The notes under the pieces: generated by a model
Seen by the model: the letters and a program-made list of their open reading frames with translations, nothing else
Told to the model about the DNA's origin: nothing
The model's database searches: none
Made by a program: the position numbers and the translations under genes
Source: QHXW01 sp963752965
GTDB lineage: Bacteria; Acidobacteriota; Terriglobia; Bryobacterales; Bryobacteraceae
Length of the DNA stretch: 64,000 nucleotides
Assembly: GCA_963752965.1 (NCBI GenBank)
Contig: CAVWAJ010000016.1
Coordinates: 868,001-932,000 of the forward strand
Direction: 5' to 3'
Shown: positions 25,264 to 36,716 of the stretch, piece after piece
Numbering within the stretch: position 1 is the stretch's first letter
Layout: the number at the start of each line of letters is the position of its first letter

Positions 25264-26085
25264 TCAGTGAGCGGGTGGAGGTGGTGGAGGCGCACCACCG
25301 CTGCCATTGCCATTTGGCCCTTTTTCGCCAGTACCGCCGCCGGAGCCACTGCCTGACCCGCCTCCGGATCCGCCGCCCGGCACTCCAACTCCGGCACCAC
25401 CATGCGTGGTGCGGTACATGATTTCGTACATGGCATCGGCTGCGGCACGCAAAGCTCCACGTACCACGCCGCTCTTATCAACACTCTTCGAAATCAGCGG
25501 CTGGTTCTTGTAGACGCGGATCCACTCACCAGCGTCCAGAATCTTGTCTTCCTTTTGCGGCAGTAAGACATGGCGTACTCCGACCTCGCCCTCTTCCACC
25601 GAAACCAGCGTCGTGGCATCTTCATCCTCGACGGCCACGTCGAAGGTTGTGCCGCGCACGGAGATCACAGCCGTAGGAGTCCGGACTTTGTTGTAGTTGG
25701 GCTGGCCACCGCTCAGCTTCTGGATGTGGACCTTCACGCGTCCCAGGAACACATCCAGCAGGTCTTGCCAGTTTCCGAGAGTTTCGCGGAAAACCACGCG
25801 GGAATTGGGGAATACCTCAAACGTGCTACCGTCGGAAACCCGCAGCAACGCGTATCCGTCTGCACCAGTAACTATGACGTGCTGCGGTTGGACCGAATCG
25901 CCTATGTTGAGCGCCCACGGCTCACTGCCGCGCAACACCGAGACTTGGCCGTTCATCGTAACGACCTTCGCCGCACCGTCTTGGGCGAACCCAGAGACAG
26001 CGCACACGCTCACCCATACGGCTGCTACCAGCCCTCGGCCCAGACGTCCCCAGAAGCGGGGCGCGTTTTGTGCTCTTCCAGACAC
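25264..26085 (-). CDS. FecR-domain protein with Gly/Pro-rich tail
   Basis: A 273-residue protein. A signal peptide (residues 16-35, VAAVWVSVCAVSGFA) is followed by a FecR-like beta domain (residues 40-170) with DGYALLRVSDGSTFEVFPNS and TPTAVISVRGTTFDVAVED, the family's core. From about residue 228 it turns to low-complexity Gly/Ser repeats and ends in a run of seven Pro. FecR domains are periplasmic sensors in sigma-factor systems, but acidobacteria carry many without an obvious sigma partner, as here. The start is a GTG. Confidence 0.8.
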   Translation of the reverse strand: MSGRAQNAPRFWGRLGRGLVAAVWVSVCAVSGFAQDGAAKVVTMNGQVSVLRGSEPWALNIGDSVQPQHVIVTGADGYALLRVSDGSTFEVFPNSRVVFRETLGNWQDLLDVFLGRVKVHIQKLSGGQPNYNKVRTPTAVISVRGTTFDVAVEDEDATTLVSVEEGEVGVRHVLLPQKEDKILDAGEWIRVYKNQPLISKSVDKSGVVRGALRAAADAMYEIMYRTTHGGAGVGVPGGGSGGGSGSGSGGGTGEKGPNGNGSGGAPPPPPPAH

Positions 26086-26220
26086 GTTCGCCCCTTAGTC
26101 TAACACCAAACGCTGCTTGAGCAACTGTATAGCCACGTGAATATTCCTGCGATAACTATTGTAAATGCAGCACTTTTGAGTTAGGGAGGCCGCATTCCTG
26201 CGGTAAAATAGGACACGCTG

Positions 26221-28110
26221 ATGTGTCGCATAGATACAATCTTGACGGTCAGCATCTTGGCCGGAGCACTGGCTTCAGCCCAGACCGTCCCTGAATCTGT
26301 GCGGCTTGACTGGCGGAAGGTCGGCAGCACGTCGATCGACCTCAGATTAGCGGCGCCGGCGACCGGCCGGGTCGACGAGGTCTGGTTCGGTCCGGAAGGA
26401 CGAACGCTTTTCGCCCGTACGCACTCCGGCAAGGTGTTTGAAACCGTTGATTTTGAAGACTGGACGCCCACGGCGGCCTTCGTGCCTCACGCCGACGCCG
26501 CAGGGGTAGCTACTGCCGAGAGGCTCCCGGCGGCGAACGCGCTGTTACTCACCAGCCCCGCGGACGCACGTCGCGTATATGCTCTAGGGGACAACCTCTA
26601 TGTATCCGAAGATGGAGGCCGGGCTTGGGCGAATCTCACGGCTTATAAGGATGCGTCGGTCATCGGGCCGGGGCAGCACGACTTGGCGGTTTCCCCGCTC
26701 GATTCGAATCAGCTGGTCGTGGCCAACGAGCGTGGCGTCTGGCAGTCGATGGACGGTGGGTTGTCGTGGAACGGACTCAACCGTTTTCTTCCCAACCTGA
26801 ACGTGCGGCGAATTTTGAACACTCCCGCCAACGGCCACGGTGTGGAAGTCGAATTGGACGAAGCCGGCGCGGCCGAACTACCACCCGGCAACAACGGCGG
26901 CGCATCGGCGTGGCAGGTTGTCGGCGATTTGCAGAACGAGCGCGAGGTGCAACTCCGGCGCGCGTACACCACTCGGCTGGGCGCGGAGATCACGGCAACC
27001 GCCGTGGCGGGGGATGTCGTTTACGCAGGATCGTTGGATGGCCAAATCTGGGTGTCGCGGGACCGGGGGCGATCGTGGAACCCACCGCACACCGCGGCAA
27101 GTGGCCCCATCGAAGAGTTTTTCGTGGATGCGCAGGGGCCACGAGTGGCACTGGCCGCCGCGGGGGGCACCGGGGCACACGTGCTACGGACGGTGAATAC
27201 AGGCGAATTCTGGGATGATCTGAGCGCCAATCTGCCGAACGTCCCAGCACACGGCATTACGGCGGACGGCGCGGCCGGCGCAGTTTATATCGCGACAGAT
27301 CGCGGCGTGTACTGGGCGCACGAGGATTTGGAAGGGGCCAGCCCAGCCTCGGAGTGGTCGCTGGTCACGGGCAACCTTCCGACGGCGCGAGCTACGGCAG
27401 TCCGGCTAGATCCCACCGGAAGCCAGATCTATATCGCGCTCGAAGGCTACGGCGTCTACGCTGCGTCTACGCCGCACGGAGCAGGGGCTCTTCGCATAGT
27501 CAATGCCGCCGACTTCAGCGGGCGGCCGGCGGCGCCTGGGTCGCTCGTGAGCGTGTTGGGCGGCACGATTCTCAGGGCACGCTCGGGGGACCTCGAATTT
27601 CCGATCCTCGCGTCATCGGCCGCGACCACGCAGATTCAGGTGCCGTTCGAGGTGGGCAGTGGGCCGATCGGGCTCGCTTTGGACGCGGCTTCGGGCAAGA
27701 TGACAGTCGGACTCGCGGTGCAGTCCGCGTCGCCGGCCATTTTTGTCGATCGCGACGGTGCTCCGATGCTCTTGGATGCCGATAGCGGCCTGATGCTGGA
27801 CGCTGCCAACAGCGCGCATTCCAACTCTCGCATTCAGGTGCTGGCGACGGGCCTCGGCCGAGTCAAGCCGGAATGGCCGACGGGCCTGGCCGCGCCGCTT
27901 GAAGCTCCACCGGCGGTTGTCGCGGCCGTGAAAGCGTACCTGGATCGGGCGCCGGTTGAAGTGACGCGGGCTAATCTGGCGCCAGGTTACATCGGACTCT
28001 ATCTGATTGAGCTCCAACTACCGGCGCTGGTGAATGCCGGCCCCTCGGAGCTCTACATCACGGCCAACGGCCAGGAAAGCAACCACGTGCGCGTGTATTT
28101 GGAACCGTAG
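26221..28110 (+). CDS. Secreted beta-propeller protein with Solibacter-type C-terminal domain
   Basis: A 629-residue protein with a signal peptide (TILTVSILAGALASA). Residues 40-420 hold several BNR/sialidase-type blades of the kind NLYVSEDGGRAWANL, GVWQSMDGGLSWNGL and IWVSRDRGRSWN, as in YCF48 or sortilin-like propellers. From about residue 422 the sequence RIVNAADFSGRPAAPGSLVSV begins the C-terminal domain characteristic of Solibacter and relatives (TIGR03437-like), ending with LYITANGQESN. That domain is thought to mark surface or secreted proteins in this lineage. It is transcribed alone. Ligand unknown. Confidence 0.84.
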   Translation: MCRIDTILTVSILAGALASAQTVPESVRLDWRKVGSTSIDLRLAAPATGRVDEVWFGPEGRTLFARTHSGKVFETVDFEDWTPTAAFVPHADAAGVATAERLPAANALLLTSPADARRVYALGDNLYVSEDGGRAWANLTAYKDASVIGPGQHDLAVSPLDSNQLVVANERGVWQSMDGGLSWNGLNRFLPNLNVRRILNTPANGHGVEVELDEAGAAELPPGNNGGASAWQVVGDLQNEREVQLRRAYTTRLGAEITATAVAGDVVYAGSLDGQIWVSRDRGRSWNPPHTAASGPIEEFFVDAQGPRVALAAAGGTGAHVLRTVNTGEFWDDLSANLPNVPAHGITADGAAGAVYIATDRGVYWAHEDLEGASPASEWSLVTGNLPTARATAVRLDPTGSQIYIALEGYGVYAASTPHGAGALRIVNAADFSGRPAAPGSLVSVLGGTILRARSGDLEFPILASSAATTQIQVPFEVGSGPIGLALDAASGKMTVGLAVQSASPAIFVDRDGAPMLLDADSGLMLDAANSAHSNSRIQVLATGLGRVKPEWPTGLAAPLEAPPAVVAAVKAYLDRAPVEVTRANLAPGYIGLYLIELQLPALVNAGPSELYITANGQESNHVRVYLEP

Positions 28111-28120
28111 GGTTCGCCCC

Positions 28121-28151
28121 AAAAATAGAAAAGCCGCCTGCCAAGGCGGCT
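28121..28151 (-). terminator. Intrinsic terminator of the cold-shock gene
   Basis: On the minus strand an 8-bp hairpin AGCCGCCT/AGGCGGCT with a four-base loop lies 33 bases after the cold-shock stop and is followed by a T-rich run (TTTTCTATTTTT). It is a standard intrinsic terminator and could also end transcription from the convergent propeller gene. Confidence 0.82.
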
Positions 28152-28184
28152 CCTCATTGTGAATGAATGTCGGAGAAGAATGAT

Positions 28185-28388
28185 CTACAGTCTATTCACG
28201 TTCTCGGCTTGCAGGCCCTTGGGGCCCTGCTTCACCTCGAACTCAACCTCCGCGCCTTCATCCAGACTGCGGTAGCCGTTGGCCTGGATGGCCGAGAAAT
28301 GCACGAACACATCGTCGCCGCTGGACCGCTGGATGAAACCATAGCCCTTCGCGGCATTGAACCACTTCACAACGCCTTTTTCTTTCAC
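28185..28388 (-). CDS. CspA-family cold-shock RNA chaperone
   Basis: A 67-residue OB-fold protein with both RNA-binding motifs: RNP1 as KGYGFIQ and RNP2 as VFVHFSAI, starting GVVKWFNAAKG. The GTG start at 28388 has AGGAG eight bases upstream and gives the exact family length; longer readings use the untranslated leader. These proteins melt RNA hairpins and act as antiterminators. The leader has a terminator-like hairpin (28444-28471), which suggests self-control. Confidence 0.93.
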   Translation of the reverse strand: MKEKGVVKWFNAAKGYGFIQRSSGDDVFVHFSAIQANGYRSLDEGAEVEFEVKQGPKGLQAENVNRL

Positions 28389-28437
28389 TACAAACTCTCC
28401 TGAACATTTGTCCGGCACGCGCGCGGGAGGCCTAACA

Positions 28438-28471
28438 ACAAAAAAGCTACGATCATAAAGATTCGTAGCTT
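28438..28471 (-). terminator. Terminator-like hairpin inside the leader of the cold-shock gene
   Basis: On the minus strand the perfect arms AAGCTACGA and TCGTAGCTT with a ten-base loop are followed by a run of T. The structure has all features of an intrinsic terminator but stands 56 bases upstream of the cold-shock start and downstream of its likely promoter, with no other gene for it to end. It is best read as an attenuator. Confidence 0.68.
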
Positions 28472-28521
28472 GCCGTAACTCTCCCGTTGCTTGTCCGAAC
28501 AACCATTTGAACTGCCCCTGT

Positions 28522-28551
28522 ATTTTCTCAGATCGCCAGGAGGAGGGTCAA
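28522..28551 (-). promoter_or_regulatory. Candidate sigma-70-type promoter of the cold-shock gene
   Basis: On the minus strand TTGACC (28551-28546) and GAAAAT (28527-28522) are spaced by 18 bases. The -35 box differs from consensus at one base, the -10 at two. It would start a leader of about 125 bases that includes the terminator-like hairpin. Confidence 0.42.
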
Positions 28552-28591
28552 GCCGGAAAAGGGCGATTTTCCTTGGTGTTGGACACTTGTC

Positions 28592-29524
28592 TTGCCTTAT
28601 CTTAACCTGTGGGAGTTGACTGAAGAGAACATTCTGGAGCGGTTGCGGCGGCGCGTAGTGATTCCGCGAGGTTCACGGGTGATTGCCGGCATCGGCGATG
28701 ACTGCGCCATTTTCCGGCCTCGAGGCGGCAGAGAAGATCTACTATTCACCACCGACTTGCTGATTGAAGGGGTGCACTTTGAACAGGCCACGCACACCGC
28801 GGCGCAGGCCGGTCACAAGGCGCTGGCGCGCGGACTGAGTGACATTGCGGCGATGGGCGGCTTCCCGCTGTTTTGTCTGCTATCGCTGGCTTTTCCAGAG
28901 TGGGCGAATGGCCGTTGGGTGGACGAGTTCTACACGGGAGTGTTGCGGTTGGCGAAGTCGGCGGGTGTAGTGCTGGCGGGCGGCGATCTGGCGCTCGCGG
29001 AGCGCGTGACGTGCGACATCGTGGTTGCAGGGTCGGTTCCACAGGGTTGCGCGCTGCGGCGGGACGGCGCACGGGCGGGCGATCTGGTCTACGTTTCCGG
29101 GCGACTGGGCGGGTCGGCTCTTGGGCTCGATACGAAGCGGGGGCGTGCTTGGGAGCGGCATCTGCGGCCGCAGCCGCGCCTGGCCCTGGGCCGTTACGTG
29201 CGCGAGAAGCTGCACGCCACCGCGTGCATGGATTTGAGTGACGGTCTTTCGCTCGACCTCAGGCGGTTGTGCAGGGCGTCGAAGGTTTCAGCCGAGATCG
29301 AACTGCCTCCCGTTTTTCCGGGCGCAACGATCGCGCATACATTGCATGGCGGCGAAGATTACGAACTGCTGTTCACGGTGCGGCCTGGCATGCGGGTTCC
29401 GGCGCGATTCAAGAATCTGCCCTTGACATGCATCGGGGTCATCCGCCGCGGTCTGGCTGGCGGTGTTCTGCTACACGGGCGGCCACTTGCGCCACTCGGT
29501 TACGATCATTTTAGATCCTCATGA
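28592..29524 (+). CDS. thiL: Thiamine-monophosphate kinase
   Basis: A 310-residue protein with ThiL blocks in order: AGIGDDCAIF (ATP/metal), LLFTTDLLIEGVHF, KALARGLSDIAAMGG, VLAGGDLA, VYVSGRLGGSALGL and ACMDLSDGLSLDLRRL, ending with GGEDYELLFTV. The enzyme phosphorylates thiamine phosphate to thiamine pyrophosphate. The TTG at 28592 is used here; a later TTG (codon 9) just before TEENIL is a possible start too. The methyltransferase gene follows with a 4-base ATGA overlap. A thiS gene lies 15 kb away. Confidence 0.93.
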   Translation: MPYLNLWELTEENILERLRRRVVIPRGSRVIAGIGDDCAIFRPRGGREDLLFTTDLLIEGVHFEQATHTAAQAGHKALARGLSDIAAMGGFPLFCLLSLAFPEWANGRWVDEFYTGVLRLAKSAGVVLAGGDLALAERVTCDIVVAGSVPQGCALRRDGARAGDLVYVSGRLGGSALGLDTKRGRAWERHLRPQPRLALGRYVREKLHATACMDLSDGLSLDLRRLCRASKVSAEIELPPVFPGATIAHTLHGGEDYELLFTVRPGMRVPARFKNLPLTCIGVIRRGLAGGVLLHGRPLAPLGYDHFRSS

Positions 29525-30519
29525 ATTCACCCGACCCTGCTCCCGTCATTGACTTGATTGACGCCTTCCGCCGCTCGAAAACGATGTTCGCCGCGGTCGC
29601 ACTCGGCGTGTTCGATCGGCTGGAGCGCGAGCCGGCAAATGCGGCTACGCTCGCCGCAGAGATTCGCGCCCAACCAGAGGCACTCGGACGGCTTCTGGAC
29701 GGTTGTGTTGGCCTTGGATTCTTACGGAAGCAGGATGGCCGCTACGCAAACCAGCCCGTGGCCAGGACCTACTTGTGCCGTGCGAGCGATCGCACACTCT
29801 CGGGCTACATTCTTTATTCGAACGACGTGCTGTTCCCGATGTGGGCACACCTCGAAGACGCCATACGCGAGGGCGGGCACCGCTGGAAGCAAACCTTCGG
29901 GACCGATGGCGGCATCTTCGACCACTTCTTCCAAACCGAAGAAGCCATGCGGACATTTCTGAGAGGCATGCACGGGTTCGGCGCGCTAAGCTCGCCCAAG
30001 GTGGTGGTGGCCTTCGATCTATCACGCTTTCACCGGCTCGTCGATCTTGGCGGCGCTAGCGGGCATCTGGCGATTGCAGCTCGCGAGCAATATCCGAACC
30101 TGCGGACAGCGGTTTTCGATTTGCCGCGCGTGGTCGAAGTGGGCCGGTCATCGGAGGGTTCGCGCATTGAGCTGATCGCCGGCGACTTCTTTCACGATGA
30201 GCTGCCTGAAGCGGATCTGTTCGCGGTGGGCCGCATCCTGCACGACTGGTCGGAGGAGAAAATCCGAACGTTGTTGGAGAAGATTTATAGGCGGCTACCG
30301 GCGGGCGGCGGGCTGTTGATCGCGGAAAGGCTACTGGCCGAAGACAAGAGTGGACCGACGCCGGCGCTCATGCAATCGCTCAACATGCTGGTGTGCACAG
30401 AGGGCAGGGAACGGACACTGAGTGAATATAGGGAGCTGCTCGAAGCGGCCGGATTCCGGGACGTGCAAGGCCGCATGACAGGAGCGCCACTCGATGCGGT
30501 GCTGGCGGTGAAAGCGTAG
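29521..30519 (+). CDS. O-methyltransferase (acetylserotonin/hydroxyneurosporene-type)
   Basis: A 332-residue protein with the two-part layout of plant-type small-molecule O-methyltransferases: an N-terminal winged-helix dimerisation region (MFAAVALGVFDRLE, GLGFLRKQDGRYAN) and a Rossmann domain with LVDLGGASGHLAIAA near residue 178 and the later RILHDWSEEKIRTLL, where the His and Asp match the catalytic region of the family. Substrate unknown. It is translationally coupled to thiL, an unexpected partner; a functional link is not evident. It ends one base before the convergent DinB gene. Confidence 0.85.
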   Translation: MNSPDPAPVIDLIDAFRRSKTMFAAVALGVFDRLEREPANAATLAAEIRAQPEALGRLLDGCVGLGFLRKQDGRYANQPVARTYLCRASDRTLSGYILYSNDVLFPMWAHLEDAIREGGHRWKQTFGTDGGIFDHFFQTEEAMRTFLRGMHGFGALSSPKVVVAFDLSRFHRLVDLGGASGHLAIAAREQYPNLRTAVFDLPRVVEVGRSSEGSRIELIAGDFFHDELPEADLFAVGRILHDWSEEKIRTLLEKIYRRLPAGGGLLIAERLLAEDKSGPTPALMQSLNMLVCTEGRERTLSEYRELLEAAGFRDVQGRMTGAPLDAVLAVKA

Positions 30520-31053
30520 TTAGGACTTGGGGAACGCAGGGTCGAGTTTGATTTCTTCGATCTGGACGGCGTGACGCGCGGGGTGCACCGCAAGGAGAAG
30601 CAGGAAGCGATAGCAATCGATCTCGCCGAGCAGCGGATGCGGTGCGAACATGTGGCGCAGGTCGTCGGGGCACTGGCGGGTATAGGCGATTGCGAGCTCG
30701 CGGGTTTCCTGGAAGTGATGGGACGCCTCTGCCGCAGAGCCGAAATGGCCGGCCGGCTGCATGGCATCCGGTGCGACCACCTTGCGGCTGCGGTTCACGA
30801 CCGCGGTGATGAAACGGTCGTACTTTTCCGGGTCGAGCGAAACGCCGCTCGGGTTTGGGGCCCCTTTCGTAGCACGCGCGAACATCGCATCTTCGGCCAT
30901 GGCGATGTGCTCAATGCAATCAGCGATGCACCAGCGATCCGGCTGCGGCTTAAAGTTCAGCTGCGCTTCGGAAAGCCCGGCGATGGCCCGAAGAAACGAA
31001 TCGCGGCCTTCGTACAGATGTTTTAGAACGAACTCGCGCTCGGCGGCCGTCAC
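30520..31053 (-). CDS. DinB-family four-helix protein
   Basis: A 177-residue protein with the DinB/YfiT layout: LYEGRDSFLRAIAGLSEAQL at the N-terminus, CIEHIAMAEDAMFAR with the first metal-binding His, and LLLLAVHPARHAVQIEEI with the others. Members bind a divalent metal; some are thiol transferases using bacillithiol or mycothiol, most are unknown. The GTG start lies 6 bases after the nuoN stop, so it may be read from the nuo transcript. It is convergent with the methyltransferase gene. Confidence 0.82.
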   Translation of the reverse strand: MTAAEREFVLKHLYEGRDSFLRAIAGLSEAQLNFKPQPDRWCIADCIEHIAMAEDAMFARATKGAPNPSGVSLDPEKYDRFITAVVNRSRKVVAPDAMQPAGHFGSAAEASHHFQETRELAIAYTRQCPDDLRHMFAPHPLLGEIDCYRFLLLLAVHPARHAVQIEEIKLDPAFPKS

Positions 31054-31059
31054 GCACCA

Positions 31060-32526
31060 TCACCTTATCAGCATGGCTGACTTTCCGGCAAACTCAAGGA
31101 GCGCGGACGGGAAGACACCGAGAACGAAGGTGCCAATTGCGGGCAATACCAGCGCAAACGTGAGACCGGTGCCGAGGGGCTCGGCGGCAGAGACGGCTTC
31201 GCTTGGCTCGCGCATGTACATCACAACCAGAATGCGGAGGTAGTAATACGCCGCGACCGCGCTGTTCAACAGGCCCAGGACTGCGAGCCACACCAGGTTC
31301 GACTGCAACGCAGCCTTGAAAATATAAAACTTGCCGAAGAAGCCACCGGTGAGTGGGACGCCGATGAGCGACAGCAAAAAAACGGCCAGCAGCGCGGCAG
31401 TGAAGGGTTGCCGTGTAGCAAGTCCGGCGAAATCATCTACGCTGACGAAGCGCTCGCCTTTACCTGAAAGATGTGTGACGACCGCGAACGCGCCAATGTT
31501 CATCAGTGCGTAGGCGGCGAGATAGAACATGGCCGCGGCTGTGCCGGTTTCGGAACGCGCGGCAAGCGCCACGAGCACATAGCCGGCGTGTGCGATCGAG
31601 CTGTACCCGAGTAGACGCTTGATGTTCGACTGCGTGAGCGCCGCAAAGTTCCCGATGGTCATGGAAAGCAGCGCCGAGAGCCAGACCAGCGGCTCCCAGC
31701 CGGAACCGATGGGAGCGAATGCCGTCATAAAAATACGGAGGAAGATGGCGAAGGCGGCGGCTTTCGGTCCAGCCGACAGGAAAGCGGAGATGGGCGTGGG
31801 AGCGCCCTGGTAGACGTCCGGCGCCCAGATCTGGAACGGCGCACCGGAGACCTTAAAACCCAGGCCTACGAACATCAGCGCCGCGGAAAAACCGACCAGC
31901 ACGGGCGAAGGCGTCATGTCATGCGCCGCTAGAACGCTGTGAATGGTGGTGAGGTTGGTGGATCCGGTGAGGCCGTAAATCCACGCGATGCCGTAAAGTA
32001 GAAACGCCGTTGCGAACGATCCCAGCAGGAAGTACTTCAAAGACGACTCGTTGTTGCGCTTGTCGTCGCGCAGATAGCCGGCAAGCACGTACGACGCAAT
32101 GGAGGAGATCTCCAGACCGATGAAGATCATGATCAACTCATTCGCGGTGACCATGACACACTGGCCGGTGACAGAGAACAAAATCAGCGCGTGATACTCG
32201 GCGGTCTCCGCACCTTCGCGAGCCAGATACCGGTAGGACGCGAGCACTGTGAGAATGCCGACGACAATCACGAGCGCGCGGAAGAAAGCGGCAAATCCAT
32301 CGGCCAGGAGCATACCCGAGAAGGCTGGGCCGGGATTACTGGACGCAGCGACCGCGGCCGCGAGCGCGCCGGCCAGACCCAAAAGCGAAATGTTCCCGTA
32401 AACCCCCGACCAGCGCCGCCCGCCCAGGCCGTCCAGCACCATCAGCAACACGCCGGTCAGCGTGAGTATGATCTCCGGCAGAAAGCGGAGCAATTCGACG
32501 CTCTTGGGAAAAAACTCAGTGGGCAT
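31060..32526 (-). CDS. nuoN: NADH-quinone oxidoreductase subunit N
   Basis: A 488-residue antiporter-like membrane subunit, about 14 helices, with the family blocks MIFIGLEISSIASYVLAGY (helix with conserved Glu), RNNESSLKYFLLGSFATAFLLYG and NIKRLLGYSSIAHAGYVL. The lysine-rich proton channel residues are present. The ATG at 32526 has GAGG upstream inside the end of nuoM and overlaps it by 11 bases; a TTG-type start 12 bases earlier is less likely. It is the last nuo gene of the cluster, followed by DinB. Confidence 0.95.
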   Translation of the reverse strand: MPTEFFPKSVELLRFLPEIILTLTGVLLMVLDGLGGRRWSGVYGNISLLGLAGALAAAVAASSNPGPAFSGMLLADGFAAFFRALVIVVGILTVLASYRYLAREGAETAEYHALILFSVTGQCVMVTANELIMIFIGLEISSIASYVLAGYLRDDKRNNESSLKYFLLGSFATAFLLYGIAWIYGLTGSTNLTTIHSVLAAHDMTPSPVLVGFSAALMFVGLGFKVSGAPFQIWAPDVYQGAPTPISAFLSAGPKAAAFAIFLRIFMTAFAPIGSGWEPLVWLSALLSMTIGNFAALTQSNIKRLLGYSSIAHAGYVLVALAARSETGTAAAMFYLAAYALMNIGAFAVVTHLSGKGERFVSVDDFAGLATRQPFTAALLAVFLLSLIGVPLTGGFFGKFYIFKAALQSNLVWLAVLGLLNSAVAAYYYLRILVVMYMREPSEAVSAAEPLGTGLTFALVLPAIGTFVLGVFPSALLEFAGKSAMLIR

Positions 32527-34056
32527 GCGGAACCTCACTCGCGCTCAGGTAGGGCGCGGGCGGCGGGGCAGCCACGTGGAATCGCACGTTCATTTTCGAC
32601 TGTTCCAGAATGGCGTAATTGGTGCGCGTAATGGGGGGCAGGAAGCTACCGGTGTAGACGCCCATCCAGAGCATCATCGCGATGAGCGGTACGACGGCGG
32701 CCCATTCGCGGAAGTTGAGATCGTGGACGTGTCCGGCAACAGCTTCTGGTGTATCGCCGTAAAACACGCGCTGATACAGCCACAGCATGTAGCAGGCGGA
32801 GAGGATCACGCCAATGGCGGCGTACACCGCCCACTGGAAGTTGGCTTGCGCGGCGCCTTGCAATACTAGATACTCGCCGACGAAGTTGTTCAACATGGGC
32901 AGCCCAATACTGGCCAGCGTCGTGATAAGAAAGACGGTGGAGAGCCAGGGGGCTGCCGTCGCCACGCCGCCGTAATCCGCAGTTTCAAGCGAGTGCCGCC
33001 GCTCATAAAGCAGGCCAACCAGCACGAAGAGCGCACCGGTCGAGATGCCGTGATTCAACATCTGATAAACGGCGCCGTCGAGACCAAGCTGCGTGAAGCT
33101 GAAGATGCCAAGAACAACGAAACCCAGGTGGCTCACCGAAGAATAGGCCACCAGCTTCTTCATATTGGGCTGCACCATGGCCACGAGAGCGCCGTAAATG
33201 ATGCCAATGATGGCTAGAACGACGATCCAGGGAGCGCAGCGCCGCGCGGCATCGGGAAACATCGGCACGCAAAAGCGCAACAGTCCGTAGGTGCCCATTT
33301 TCAGCATGACCGAAGCCAGCATGACCGAGCCGGCTGTCGGAGCCTCCACGTGGGCATCCGGCAACCACGTGTGCAGGGGAAACAACGGCACCTTGATGGC
33401 GAAGGCGATGAAGAAAGCCAGAAAAAGGAGCATCTCCTGCGCCGGCGTGAAGGAAAGTTTGCCGCTGTTGAACATCTCGAGAATCGCCGTGTAGTTGAAC
33501 GTGCCGGCGTGATTATAGAGATAGATCATCGCCACCAGCATGAGGACCGAGCCCGCCATGGTGTATAGGAAGAACTTCACAGCCGCGTAAATGCGGCGCT
33601 CATGGCCCCAGATGCCGATCAGAAAATACATGGGCACTAGCGACACTTCCCAGAAAACGTAGAACAGGAACAGGTCAAGCGAGACGAATACGCCGATGAG
33701 GCCGAATTCGAGCAGCAGCAGGAAGGCGTAGAATTCCTTCACGCGCTTGTCGATGGATCGCCAGGAAATGAGAATGCAGATGGGCGTGAGAAACGTCGAG
33801 AGGATGACCAGCCACAGACTCAGGCCATCGAGGCCGACGTGGTAGTGAATCTCGGGGGATGGAATCCAAACGACGTCTGTGAGGAATTGCGGGCCGCTCG
33901 CTTCACTGCTGAGGCCGATCGCTAGACCGACGGATGCCAGAAATGTGATCAGAGCGACGACGAAAGCGGTTTTGCGGATGACCTGTGCGTCACGCGGCAA
34001 AAACAGTACGGCTAGGAATCCCAGGAGCGGCAGCGCGAGCACCAAATTAAGCAGGG

Positions 34057-34060
<4 letters not shown>
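32516..34060 (-). CDS. nuoM: NADH-quinone oxidoreductase subunit M
   Basis: A 514-residue antiporter-like subunit. Key blocks are LIGVFVSLDLFLFYVFWEVSLVPMYFLIG (with the channel Glu), KFFLYTMAGSVLMLVA, FAIKVPLFPLHTWLPDAHVEAPT and KKLVAYSSVSHLGFVVLG. The His/Lys pairs of the proton path are kept. Its ATG overlaps the nuoL stop by 4 bases (ATGA). It forms one of three proton-pumping modules in the membrane arm. Confidence 0.96.
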
Positions 34061-35889
<1,829 letters not shown>

Positions 35890-35894
35890 CAGGA

Positions 35895-36203
35895 TTAGAA
35901 TTTCATCGAATTCACTTCATCCACATTGAGTGTTTCGCGGTTCTTGTACACGGTCAAAATGATCGCCAGGCCGACGGCCGCCTCCGCCGCCGCCACCACC
36001 ATGACAAAGAAGGCAAAGATGTGGCCGTTCACCTGCTTGATCTGGTAGGAGAACGCGATGAAGCTCAGGTTGACGGCGTTCAGCATCAGCTCAATCGACA
36101 TGAAAATAGTGATGATGTTCTTGCGAAACAGAAAACCAGCGATGCCCAGCGAGAACAGAACCGCGCTCAGGATCAGGTACCAGGCAAGTGGCGGGCCGCT
36201 CAT
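35895..36203 (-). CDS. nuoK: NADH-quinone oxidoreductase subunit K
   Basis: A 102-residue protein with three helices, the usual NuoK size. The two buried Glu of the family are present: SIELMLNAVNLSF in helix 2 and VVAAAEAAVGLAIILTVY in helix 3. It follows nuoJ by 2 bases and precedes nuoL by 5, so these are co-translated parts of the membrane arm. Confidence 0.96.
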   Translation of the reverse strand: MSGPPLAWYLILSAVLFSLGIAGFLFRKNIITIFMSIELMLNAVNLSFIAFSYQIKQVNGHIFAFFVMVVAAAEAAVGLAIILTVYKNRETLNVDEVNSMKF

Positions 36204-36205
36204 CC

Positions 36206-36703
36206 TTACAGCTCCTTTCGCGCCAGCACGATGGCGCCGATGATCGCGATGAGAATCAGAATGGAGGTGACTTCAAACGGCAGCAGATACTGCGTAAACA
36301 GCGCGCGGCCGATGTTCTGCGCTGTGCCTCCCTGGAAGGCGCCGAAGTGCACCACAACGCTGGCCGGGTACAGCCGCTGGATGAAATAAGCGGCCAAGGC
36401 CAGAAAAGTGATCAGGAGAGGAAACCCGAGCAACTGCGCCACGAAGGAGCGCCCGCGCTTCGATTCCGCGCCGGCGTTCAACAGCATGATGACAAATACA
36501 AACAGCACCATGACGGCGCCGGCGTAGACGATAACCTGCGCCATTGCCAGGAATTCCGCACCCAGCAACAGATACAACACCGCGAGCGAACCCATCACGC
36601 CGATCAGTGAGATGGCGCTCGAGATGGGATGCGTCTGCACCACCACGTTCACCGCACAGACCACCGCGATGATGGCAAAAATGAGGAAGAGAATTACGTC
36701 CAT
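36206..36703 (-). CDS. nuoJ: NADH-quinone oxidoreductase subunit J
   Basis: A 165-residue protein with five helices and the conserved block AQVIVYAGAVMVLFVFVIMLLN, the pi-bulge helix of NuoJ that moves during the catalytic cycle. The nuoH gene ends 13 bases before it; in the standard gene order nuoI would lie between the two, and it is absent here. Confidence 0.95.
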   Translation of the reverse strand: MDVILFLIFAIIAVVCAVNVVVQTHPISSAISLIGVMGSLAVLYLLLGAEFLAMAQVIVYAGAVMVLFVFVIMLLNAGAESKRGRSFVAQLLGFPLLITFLALAAYFIQRLYPASVVVHFGAFQGGTAQNIGRALFTQYLLPFEVTSILILIAIIGAIVLARKEL

Positions 36704-36716
36704 GGAAAAAGTCTCC

